Part shown: positions 54,751 to 64,000 of the stretch, one piece after another
Position numbering within the stretch: the stretch's first letter is position 1
Layout of the letters: each line of letters begins with the position of its first letter
Assembly: GCA_934045905.1 (NCBI GenBank)
Contig: OW203770.1
Location: forward strand, 30,508,409 to 30,572,408
From: Leuctra nigra
Taxonomy: Eukaryota > Arthropoda > Insecta > Plecoptera > Leuctridae
Reading direction: 5' to 3'
Length of the DNA stretch: 64,000 bases
Position numbers and translations under genes: made by a program
The notes under the pieces: generated by a model
Told to the model about the DNA's origin: nothing
What the model saw: only the letters and a program-made list of their open reading frames with translations
The model's database searches: none

Positions 54751-54999
54751 TATGTAAATGTATAACTAATTGGCCAGTTATAACGTGTTAAAGTAGATTT
54801 GTTACAAATACGAAGGGATAGGGTGTACGTCTTAGGTGAGTTTCGGTTATTTCTTTGTTCACAAAAAGAAGAAGACGTAATTTTAGACATGATTGAATGT
54901 AACGCCGGCCATTGAAAATAAATAATAGTAGGCTGCGCGCGCAAGAGTTCCGCACGGAAGGAAGGACGGACAGAACTGGGTAACTATAAGTAACGAAAC

Positions 55000-55460
55000 A
55001 AAAAATTAAAAATGTACCAAGGGACAAATCTAAGTTTTTTTTTTTATCTATTCATGGTTAAAATTTCAAATCATTTGGTCAACCCATTTCGTCTCAAATC
55101 GAATCCAAAAAAGTGTCTACAAAAAGCAGCAAAATCGCTCGCGCTTGCAGCACCTTAAGCTCAAATTTAGCATGATAATCAAGACCAACATTATATAAAA
55201 TATTACACATTGTAAGCCCAATCAGTCTAGTATTAATTGTCATTTTACGAGTTTGGTATGGGTTGTTAAAAGAGCTTTCTGGGAAAAGTATGTAGGTAAG
55301 TCTCGAACAATGGATCTGTTATTCATCCAGAGTATTTGGAGATTGAAAAGTTGCAGAGAAAATCGTCTTGTGCCGTGTCGTGTATCGTGACTGGGGATGT
55401 TGCATGTTCTGTACTCGCTAATCAACGCGTTACACTGAGCGTTTTCCTAGTATTGTAAAG
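55000..55460 (+). repeat. GAGCGAGCG family fragment
   Basis: Carries the family 3' end (ACTCGCTAATCAACGCGTTA, ACTGAGCGTTTTCCTAGT) and a segment matching 29560-29660 inverted. Confidence 0.6.
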
Positions 55461-55721
55461 TAGGGTTCCCATTAATATATTTTGTCTGGATTTGTTGTAC
55501 AATAAAAAAAAAATCCACATCCTACGAATAGACAGTGCAAAACATCAGTGTTGGTTGACTGAACTTCAATACCAACGGCTGCATTATGCCTACCTGGTAG
55601 TATTAGAGGCGGATTAAATGCAACTAGACTGCCTAGAGTGGGAACATGACATTATGCCGCTGTTTCGGCGTACAGAATGCGTTCTATCTATGTGAATCTA
55701 GCATCACTGTGTCGTGTGCAG

Positions 55722-55817
55722 AACCCGATCGAGTTAATGCTTCTCGAGGCGGCCATGTACCGCGACTTCGATTACCAAAGAAGATTGCAGGAGCAGGGAA
55801 GGCTGGAGGAGCCGTAG
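55722..55817 (+). CDS. Host-gene last coding exon: second half of CHDNT-like domain
   Basis: Starts after acceptor GTCGTGTGCAG (55721). In phase 0, as left by the previous exon, it reads NPIELMLLEAAMYRDFDYQR, then RLQEQGRLEEP and TAG (55815-55817). LMLLEAAMYRDF lines up with the CHDNT helix K-M-M-M-V-L-G-A-K-W-R-E-F of Mi-2 proteins, directly after VRPL....NP from the other exon. A donor GTAAGT follows at 55827, so the stop would be followed by an intron in the 3' region; alternatively a second open frame (PDRVNASRGGHVPRL) could be read if phases differ. Confidence 0.62.
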   Translation, partial: NPIELMLLEAAMYRDFDYQRRLQEQGRLEEP

Positions 55818-55959
55818 CCGATGTAGGTAAGTTCAGTCCGCAACATCCTTTCCATAAACATGCTTGCATCGACATGCAGCTCTTCAAATGTTTCTGCAGA
55901 GCATTTTGCCAGTATGGCTCAATATACGATATTTTAAACTTTTGAACATGGTGTTCATA

Positions 55960-56825
55960 ATCGGAACCTTTCACCTAAATTTGATATCTTTCAAAATTAT
56001 AGGTCACGATTGTAGGTACCCATGTTTAACAGAAGGAAATATCATAATTTATATTATAAACTGGGACTATCGGTCATCTTTTGCCGCTGGAATCATTTTA
56101 TTATCTGCATCCATACACATACAATTACTATTTTCATTTCGTCAAACCTAAATCTTTGCACCCCACCACCCCAAAACGTGGGATGATATTTAGGCTTCCT
56201 TGGGCCATATAGAATAATTTATAATTTTGTAGTGTGCGAAGTTTGGTGCTTTAATCACTAAATACGCGAGTTTTAGTACAAAATCAATGTTACATTATTA
56301 CACCATCGTAATTAACCAAGAGGAGTGAATATCTTATATTTCTATGTGACTATTTAATTGTATTGCTTCGCTATATTAAAACGATTTTTTAAAGATTTTA
56401 TTATTCATCTATACTCTTGTGCCGATAAAATATAAAATATTGAAAAGTTACATCTCCTCTGCTCAGAGGGCGTAGGTACTCATAATTTCTTAGGATTAAT
56501 TTAAACGTGAAACAAATATCATATTATGAATATAATAATTTTTTCTATCGAGTGACTGCTCAGTACTTGAAATGAGACGTTCTCCGATGGCCAGGTACCG
56601 GATAGCCGGCTATCCGGGGAGATAGGTGTAATTTTGTAAAGGGAGAGGGGAGGGGGTTGTCATTGACGCGGGTTAATTTGAACTTGTTATTACGCCTTGT
56701 TAGTACATTCAGCTTGTGTGGTTTGTGTGTAAGTGTTGCCATTTGAGAGTTACTTAGTAGGTTCCAAAAGTGAATTGTATGAAACTGGTTAACATATAAA
56801 CTATCTTATGTTCTGGATATAATTG
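55960..56825. other. No feature recognised
   Basis: AT-rich, a G-rich patch GGGAGAGGGGAGGGGG at about 56640. Nothing assignable. Confidence 0.3.
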
Positions 56826-56829
56826 CATT

Positions 56830-57640
56830 GTTGAGCGAGCGTAGCGAGCGTCACCACGGAACTCTTCTCTGTGTGTTTAATTGTTGTTTTTTTTTGCCTG
56901 CACTGCCCAGGTCAAACCGGACAACCAATCGATCAGAAATTTTTTACACATACTAACGTAATCTATGCGGTCTCTGGGATCGTTTTTAAAAGGGATCCTG
57001 TGATTGGTTAAATTTTTCAAAAAATTGTATTTCGATTGATTGGTTTGACAATTTCAAATTTTGGGAAGTCATTACGACCAACATTGTCCCCAATCTTACA
57101 AAGTTTCAGCCAAATCCTCCCATTGGTTAAAATTTAAAACCACGTTTCCTGTGTTTTTTGAAATTTAAACTAGAACCGTTTGACCGATCAACTTAAAACT
57201 TCGCATGGTCATTGGGACCAACATTATCTGTATTTTTTGACAATTTTCAGACTAATCTGTGTTTAAATACAAAAGTTATTGACATTTTTACGGACATTTT
57301 GCGGGTTGGCTGTCAAATTTCTCGAAAATGTTGATCACGGCAACTTCGACTCTTCAGTCCAAGGTGTTTAGAGCAGAAACTTTCAAACGCATATGAAACT
57401 AATAATTACCTTTCAACAGGTCGATCTTAAAGGAACAATTCAATCATAAAGGTTCAATCGATCAACTATAAACTTTGCATGGTTATTGGGACTAATTTTT
57501 GAATATTTGGAGATTTTTAAACATGTTTGACGAAATTCAAGAATTATGGCTTTTAATGATATTTTCAATATACAGAATTTTGGTTGGAGACGTTGCGCGT
57601 TATCCGTGCTCGCTCATCAACGCGTTACACAGAGCGTTTT
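56830..57640 (+). repeat. GAGCGAGCG family copy, most complete
   Basis: Begins TTGAGCGAGCGTAGCGAGCG, contains four to five roughly 100-bp phrases (ccgatcaactt..aaaacttcgcatggtc..gggaccaacatt), and ends GCTCGCTCATCAACGCGTTA, so the two ends are short inverted repeats. Confidence 0.65.
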
Positions 57641-57984
57641 CCTAGTATTATTCATGCAATAGTCATAAAGTCGCATCTGACTGGGATGCATCTTTATGAT
57701 GGAGCATGAAGCAGTTGAAATAATACCTCATTGTCATTGACAGAAACACATGGTGTTTATTAGGTACAATTTTACTCATTGCAAGAATAATACAATCATT
57801 CAATAATACATATAAATATAATTACATTCGTAATCAGAAAGTGTCACAGGTTGACAAGTTTTTATTTACCTCTTTCCATCTCCATTATACCTTGTACCTA
57901 CTATGACTTTCAACTGCAGTTGAAATCTCAATTTAGTTCTGGAGCTGGCAGTTGAGATCTCAACTGCAGACTTGATAATGTCCG

Positions 57985-58200
57985 CGGTCGTCCTTCCTGA
58001 CTGGGGTTTTTTCGTGGTTTTCCCTTAGTCGACAGGCAAATGCTGGGAAGGTACCCTACTAATAGGCCACGACGGCCTCCTTCCCACCTTCCATACTTAC
58101 CTACTCTTCACCATCATCTCCCAATCATCATCATAATCATTCATCCGTCGCCATTAGCCTCGCTGCAGAACAGTGCGACGTTAAGCCCCAGAAAAAATAC
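57985..58200 (+). mobile_element. tRNA-derived SINE, 5'-truncated copy
   Basis: Same family as 43570-43838, opposite orientation; starts within the body (CGTCCTTCCTGACTGGGG) and ends GCGACGTTAAGCCCCAGA plus an A-rich tail. Confidence 0.8.
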
Positions 58201-58277
58201 AACGATATTTCTACGACTGTACATTCCAATGGCTGGTTTATTGAATACATAGGTTCTTGTCAGATCACCGAGGTTAA

Positions 58278-59870
58278 GACGGCTGGGTAGTGAGTTTGAC
58301 CTTGAAGAGTTTTTTAATCGATTTTTATCAATATCTTTTTCCAGTGTAATTCTTAACAAAACTAGAGGGACCTGTCATGTAAAACATGACCAATGCGTAC
58401 CAGTGGGGTATGCGTTAAGAAGCACCGATTGAGTTGAGATATTTGGCATCAGAGTGAGCGTCGTTAATAACTTTAGTTAACACGTAACGTCGTTAGCATG
58501 ACTAAAATGCCCAACAGAATACGAAAATGAGTAACGAAGGAAAGCAATGTAATCATAACTACTATGGAAAAGCTATTTCAAATGAGTTTACAAATGCTCA
58601 CCACAGTATGTAAAAAAAATAAGAAAAAAATTGCAGCCTTGTTGCATTGTGACGACATATTCTTCATTTGTGATACTAATTCATGATCCATAGAGGTATA
58701 TAGTATGCTATCCCAGTGAGAAAGATAACTTATTGTGTGGGGGTTGGGTTTCATTATATCTGTCTCTCTGAGGTAGAAAGGTGGAAGTCCATTTTCTCAA
58801 TTTTGCGTTGCACACTTTTAAAATGATATAATCAAGCTCTTCCAATTACCATTTGACTGATGTCAACAAATACAGCATGGAGTCCTGTCGCCTTCACAAA
58901 ATTATGGTTTGATGAAGTCAGAAATACCTACTGGTTTATGAGCTCACCTCAAGAATAATTGAAATGGACTTCCGACCTTCTACTTCTAAAACACGGACAA
59001 ACTATCACGTTCACCTCATCTGTTTTTTCGCTTATGATCGAAGAACATAGAGGCATGTACGGTCACGTGACAGCTGTCAACCAATGAGAGAACATTCTTC
59101 ACGTTGCTCTGCTTTCACTCGAGTCCTTTAAATTTTGATACTAAAATCAGGAACAATAGACACATAGGTACATTACTAATAGGAAACGATAGAAAAGCAC
59201 ATTATTTAACAAAATAAAATAACAGTTCGATCGGCTTTGGTTTAATGGTTTTCAGTTTCACGGCCTGATTGATGTAACTCGGAGGAAGAAAATTTGAATA
59301 TGTCAGTTTGAACGAAGTTGGCGGCATGACGTTTTCTATGTAATGTAATTTATTTGACAGTTATTCTATTTTAGAGTAGATTTGTTACAAATACAAAAGG
59401 ATAAGATGTGCATCTAAGGTGAGTTTCGGTTATTTCTTTATTCACTGAAAGCAAAAGACATAATTTTAGACATGTTTGGCAATGTAACGCCACCATTTTG
59501 AGAGTGCGCGATTCGACGTTCCTGACAGACAGACAGACACACAGACAGAACTGGGTAACTATAAGTAAGATAGGGCTATGGACGTGAATTCAGAACAGTT
59601 CAATGAAAATAATGTCATAGTTTGGAATAAGTTATTAGTTTTATTTTGTCCAGCAGGCGTTTAGAACCCGAAAATTACTAAATTTTCGGGTTCTAAACGC
59701 CTGCTGGACGAAATAAAACTAATAACTTTTTTTAAGCTATGAAATTATTTTCATTGAACTGTTCTGAATTCACGTCCATAGCCCTATTTTGTTAACAATT
59801 ACACTGGAAAAAGATATTGATAAAAATCGATTTAAAAACTCTTTAAGGTCAAACTCACTACCCAGCCGTC
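58278..59870. mobile_element. TTAA palindromic MITE, split by a Helitron
   Basis: TTAA at 58274-58277 and 59871-59874. Without the Helitron (58362-59570) the join reads AACAAAATAGGGCTATGG as in the intact copy at 1945-2457. The centre is a perfect hairpin (CAGCAGGCGTTTAGAACCCG). Confidence 0.88.
58362..59570 (-). mobile_element. Non-autonomous Helitron copy 2 (1209 bp)
   Basis: Minus orientation: 5' TCTTACTTATAGTTACCCAG, 3' hairpin GTCATGT..ACATGAC and CTAG; inserted between A and T without duplication, as established by the intact MITE copy. No coding capacity. Confidence 0.9.
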
Positions 59871-60199
59871 TTAAGTAACCTTGACATTGTTGGTTTTTCT
59901 AAACAAACAAACCGTGTCCGTGTCCGGTGTGAAATCAAGCTCGATCAATGCCATTTGACTGACGTCAAATATAAAATGTACAATATAAATGTATGTCTGA
60001 TACAATTATACTGAAGTCTCTTAAGACTATGTATGGATGTACTGAGAAATACTGGTTTTTGAGCTCAACTCAAGAATCATTGCAATGGACTTGCCCTTGT
60101 ACATCTGAGGTACACAGTTGATGTCTTTTAACTCGATGATTTTGTTTCTCCTCTGCAGATGAACAAGTACAACACCTTCCGCAATCCAGCATCACGTTA

Positions 60200-60350
60200 A
60201 GGTCCCTGACCTGTTTTTAATGTCCCTGACATGAAGCTCTGCAACTCATTTAAGGACCCTGTCCTGAAACAGCTAAATGCAATTTTAATGTCCCTGACAT
60301 GAAACAAAGAAGCACATTTAAGGACCCTGTCCTGAAACAAAGAAGCTGCA
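60200..60350 (+). repeat. Short imperfect tandem repeat
   Basis: Alternating 'aatgtccctgacatgaa' and 'aaggaccctgtcctgaaac' blocks, about two and a half dimers. Confidence 0.65.
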
Positions 60351-60596
60351 AGCAATATGAATCCGTGATGCTGGAAGACATACAACCCTGCAAACATCAC
60401 ACCAATAAATTCCGAAGTCTTTTCCTAACACCTGACTCTATCTCCATTTTATACTTAGCAGAATACAAATTAATTGAATTTTAACACTTTCCCGGGCACG
60501 ACATTTGCAGAAATAGTTTAAACCATTTTTTTATGGAAACCTTGTTTGTCGCACATTGTAAGACTATTGCACTGTTAACATAATTCTCTAAGGTCC

Positions 60597-62063
60597 TGGA
60601 GAAGATAATGGCGATCAAACTAACCGAACACCTAGAACGTATGTATGGTTTCCAACACGGCTTCAGGAAGGGACATTCCACGAACCCGGCAACTTTTCAG
60701 ATGAATCTCAAAGTAACTAGAGGGTCCCGTCATGTAAAACATGACCAATGCGCACCAGTGAGGTATGCGTAAATATAAAACGACAGCAATATTTGTCAGC
60801 AGAGTGCGTCGTTAATACACACGTTACGTAGTTAGCAGACCAAATGCCCAACAAAATACGTAAATGAGAAACGAAGGAAGGCAATTTAATCATACCTATT
60901 ATGGTTAATCAATTTCATAAGTCTCCAAATTTTGGAGATCCAAATGTAAACCTTGTATTAGTAAGTAAAAAATCTTAGTAAGTATTAGTAAGTCTTCATT
61001 TGTGATACCAATACATGGTGGGCTTCATTATCCGTTCCTCAGAGGTAGATATAAGAGCTGAAGGCCATTGGTTCTGAATTTCTCGGTGCACACTTTTGGA
61101 TTGATGTAATCAAGCTCTATCAAGTACCTACCATTTGACTGATGTTAACAAATGCAGTTATATTGAAGTTCTCTTACACAATGGTCCATGTCACCATTAC
61201 AAATAAGATTGGATGAAGTCAGCTCAGAATTACTGGTTTTTTAGCTCACTTTAAGAAACATTGAAATTGACTTCCGCCCATCTACCTCTAAGGTACCTAT
61301 CAGTATACAATGTAAAAATTAAAAAATTGATGTTTAAAACTTATCAATAGTAACTTGACGTCGTTTACATGACTAAATACACACCACTGTAAGTAAATAA
61401 GAAACGAAGGAAAATTATTTCCCACGAAAATATATATCAACTATAACGGCTTTGGTTTGATGGTTTGATGGTTCACGGCCTCTATGTATTCAGACCAAGA
61501 GATTAATACAAAAAATAACGTTTAAAGGTTCTTTCCGTGATGACGTTTTCAATGTAATGTACAGGTTTGGACAGTTATTGTGTGTAAAAATAAATTTGTT
61601 TCAAACTCAAAAGGATAAGGTATGCGTCTGAGATGAGTTTCGGCAATTTATGTATTTACAAAAAGCAGAAGACGTAATTTTAGACGTGATCGGCAATAAA
61701 AGTCGGCCATATTATATAAATTGATCGTGAGGCGCGCGCATAGCGTTCCAACAGAATCACAGACAGACAGAACTGGGTAACTATAAGTAAGATGACCGCG
61801 CTGGAGAGGAAGAACAAACCAGGGGCCATACAATGTGACTTATCAAAAGCCTTTGACTATCTGGATCACAAGCTGCTTCTGAGGAAAATAGAATGGTACG
61901 GGGTCTCAGGCGCCACGGGGCTTTGGTTGTCTTCGTATCTGACAAACAGGAAGCAACGAGTGCAACTCGACCAGGACGCTTGCTCGGAATTTGGGGTCGT
62001 TAGATGTGGTGTTCCCCAGGGGTCGATCCTAGGTCCCATTCTGTTTTCAATCTTTGTACACAG
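60597..62063 (+). pseudogene. LINE RT fragment split by a Helitron
   Basis: Left piece: VLEKIMAIKLTEHLERMYG and FQHGFRKGHSTNPATFQMNL. Right piece (from 61793): TALERKNKPGAIQCDLSKAF, DYLDHKLLLRKIEWYGVSG, VVRCGVPQGSILGPILFSIF. The QHGFRKGHST, DLSKAFD and GVPQGSILGP motifs are Jockey/CR1-type. The copy stops at FV before the YADD motif, where another repeat begins at 62064. Removing the Helitron joins the two pieces in frame. Confidence 0.82.
60717..61792 (-). mobile_element. Non-autonomous Helitron copy 3 (1076 bp)
   Basis: CTAG at 60717-60720 and TCTTACTTATAG end at 61792. Inserted between A (60716) and T (61793) of the LINE RT; without it the frame is continuous across the site. Confidence 0.9.
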
Positions 62064-62330
62064 AAAAAACTGGCTTAGTCAATATAACAAAATCCTCTTT
62101 GTCATTTCTTTCTTTGTCATTATGAAAAATTAATTTGTTGATTTCACAAGGTTTTTGCCAATATGACAAAGACATCTTTGTTAAATCTAATCTAATTTCT
62201 TTGTTATTATACGTTTGTCAAATGTGTGGATGTTAGTGTTGATTTAACAAAGAAAATTGTACAATTCTCATTTAACAAAGAGTGTGGTTGAATTGACAAA
62301 ACACAAAAGCTGATTTAACCAATAAACATG
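62064..62330. repeat. AACAAAG/CTTTGTC motif cluster
   Basis: Begins CACAGAAAAAACTGGC, then about ten CTTTGTCA or AACAAAG motifs in both orientations. Like the GCACCG clusters, this resembles the subterminal repeat zone of a DNA transposon. The other end was not found. Confidence 0.5.
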
Positions 62331-62339
62331 AGACACAAG

Positions 62340-63750
62340 ACAGTTGAACAACTTATCAGATAAGATGACGTCACGTCGCACTAAAATATTATTGTTACCA
62401 ATTTTGAGAACCTATTTTTACCTAATTTGTACGTTCTCAAATGTTCTGGTATTAGTTGATATCGTGCTTTGAACAACTAAAATCGAGTTTGATAAAATTT
62501 GTGTATATAAAAACAATTTGACACGAAAATAAATAAATAAAAAAAGCACGTACAGACCTCCAAGTGGTCTTGTTTTATTCCTTTTTATCCCGTTGAAATA
62601 ACTAGTGGCTCTAAAGACTCGGTTTATTATTTTAAATGCACCAAAAACCTTGATTCCTCTTTTGCATTGGTCAAAATTTTGACCCAACAATAAAATAAAA
62701 TCAGGCTTAAAATGACGATCATGTTATTTTTTTGTTTTTAAAAATCGGACTCCATTTGACGTTTTTATTCAATAGAGACCGCCAAATTAGAATAGGAGCT
62801 TAACGACAAGTAATTTGGCGCGAAAACGATTTCTCGGAGGTACCGACACCAATGTGCTTATAACGCGACGTGTAAACGAGATATTGAAAATCGGTTTCGT
62901 ATGAACCTTCCTTAAGGTCCATTGAAGGTGATGAGATCCTCTGGAGGTTCCTAAAGTGAGTAGTTTGGGCCATATTTTTGAATAGACAACTTTTTATGTA
63001 CCGCTTGAATGTGATAAGGAACGTTATTCTCGTATTTTTTTTTATTTTTCTGGGGTAATTATACATCTAAATGTACACTTTTCTATGTAAATTTCTTACA
63101 ATTTAGCTCCGAAAACGCGGTTTAAAGATTTGTCATTTTGTTCATAAGCAATTTAAAAATTCCCTGTAAGAGATAGTCGAAAACAGACTTGTTTTTTGGA
63201 ATATACAGCTCAAAAGCTTTGAAAATGACCAAAATCCAAGTCTCTACACCCAAAATTGAGTGAGTGTGCCCAAACTCGATTTCATGTTAGAAATCCGTAT
63301 CTACCCCTGTCTGGCGCACCTTCGCCTTGTTCTCTGATCTTTGTAACGTTTGAAAAGTCGTTGAAACCTCTAAATTTGGTTGAATTTGATCACAAACGGA
63401 AGATTTAGACTCTTGATCACCTTGCCAACAATTTTTTTTATCATATTATCTATGAAAATATGATTTTTTCCCAGCATAATCTCCGTTTTTCAAATATATT
63501 GACTTTTCGAAGTGGGAAACTTGTCTATTTTCTATCCTTTACCATAATTGGAGGCACCTATCGTGATCAGCGCATATTTCTGCGTATTTTAAAGTTCTAG
63601 TGGAAATTTTAGAAAATGTTCATGTGTCAAAAACTTTAAAAAATGTGTAAATTATGTAACATTGAGGAGTTGTCATTTTAAATTTTCCCGCATCAAAGTT
63701 CGCAAAAGTTACACTGCAGCGTTACCGTCGCCTCATGAAGGTCAGAGAAA
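62340..63750. other. No feature recognised
   Basis: AT-rich DNA with no repeat partner in the window. Small frames have no motif. Confidence 0.3.
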
Positions 63751-63759
63751 AATTGAAAA

Positions 63760-63932
63760 ATGACAGTTGAGTGGGAAATCATGGTATTGTCCGTAAAAGT
63801 ACAGTGTAATTTTATTGATAATTGTTTCACAAATAGAATATGTGTCTCTGAAATAATACATGAACGGGATCTTATGAATTCATTGAAAAACAGCGTTCTC
63901 GAAATAAACGTTCTGAATCTCTTCAGGCAGAG
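63760..63932 (+). CDS. Possible coding exon near window end
   Basis: Open frame from ATG (63760; second ATG 63781): MTVEWEIMVLSVKVQCNFID, CFTNRICVSEIIHERDL and SLKNSVLEINVLNLFRQ, ending at a consensus donor AGAG|GTAAGTTG (63933) with two bases over. An in-frame TGA lies just before the first ATG. Could be a first coding exon of a further gene; no family recognised. Confidence 0.3.
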
Positions 63933-64000
63933 GTAAGTTGTACCTACTAACCTATCACATCTACACATTAGTCGGTACTAGGTACCTACCTACCACTTTA

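Larger units (their letters stand above)
50987..54996 (-). mobile_element. Non-autonomous Helitron copy 1, split by a LINE
   Basis: In minus orientation the 3' end is hairpin GTCATGT..ACATGAC followed 8 bases later by CTAG (plus 50987-50990), then T. The 5' end is near 54996 (CAGAACTGGGTAACTATAAG on plus). The interior matches copies 2 and 3 except for the LINE at 51804-54091. No Rep/helicase gene, so mobilised in trans. Confidence 0.8.

Overview
The window is animal nuclear DNA, most likely from an arthropod. It is AT-rich, has no operons, and carries large introns packed with nested Jockey/CR1-like and RTE-like LINEs, BEL/Pao remnants, non-autonomous Helitrons, tRNA-derived SINEs and many inverted-repeat elements (MITEs). 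The species cannot be named from sequence alone. No database was searched: family names rest on motifs, target-site duplications (TSDs) and copies compared within the window.

One plus-strand host gene appears to run through the window. Nine splice-bounded exons (1873-1915, 3290-3386, 27907-28141, 28984-29480, 36062-36113, 36443-36534, 40132-41646, 49376-49534, 55722-55817) chain in one compatible reading phase. They would encode a C2HC zinc finger, an Arg/Gln/Glu-rich helical segment, a Gln/Pro/His-rich tract of sixty 8-residue repeats (a coding minisatellite), and a C-terminal domain resembling CHDNT, the HMG-like N-terminal domain of CHD3/4/5 (Mi-2) remodelers. That domain is split over the last two exons. 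Introns reach 24.5 kb and transposons lie within tens of bases of several splice sites.

On the minus strand, pieces of a second gene occur in order: 16-residue tandem repeats plus a Cys/His zinc finger (23220-22335), a USP-like Cys box (18647-18375), a middle region (17309-16917) and a USP-like His box (7515-7283). It looks like a decayed zinc-finger/C19-peptidase-like gene, cut by a full-length LINE with a 7-bp TSD and by a 9-kb complex of nested palindromes. The catalytic Cys position reads Ser and there is a frameshift.

Layout: 1-3.8 kb MITEs around exons 1 and 2; 6-7.2 kb a broken LINE carrying a MITE with a 9-bp TSD; 7.5-16.7 kb palindromes (arms about 2.8-3.2 kb); 16.9-23.2 kb zinc-finger/USP pseudogene with the LINE; 23.2-24.7 kb BEL/Pao 3' end; 26.5-29.5 kb SINE, MITEs and two host exons; 29.8-34.3 kb a large foldback element with a 118-bp tandem array; 36-42 kb three host exons; 42-48 kb poly-G and MITE-rich DNA; 49-50.5 kb a tRNA-bearing TTAA element, a host exon and hairpins; 51-62 kb three Helitron copies, two with exact empty sites inside other elements and one itself split by a LINE; 55.7 kb the last host exon; 63.8 kb a possible exon of another gene.
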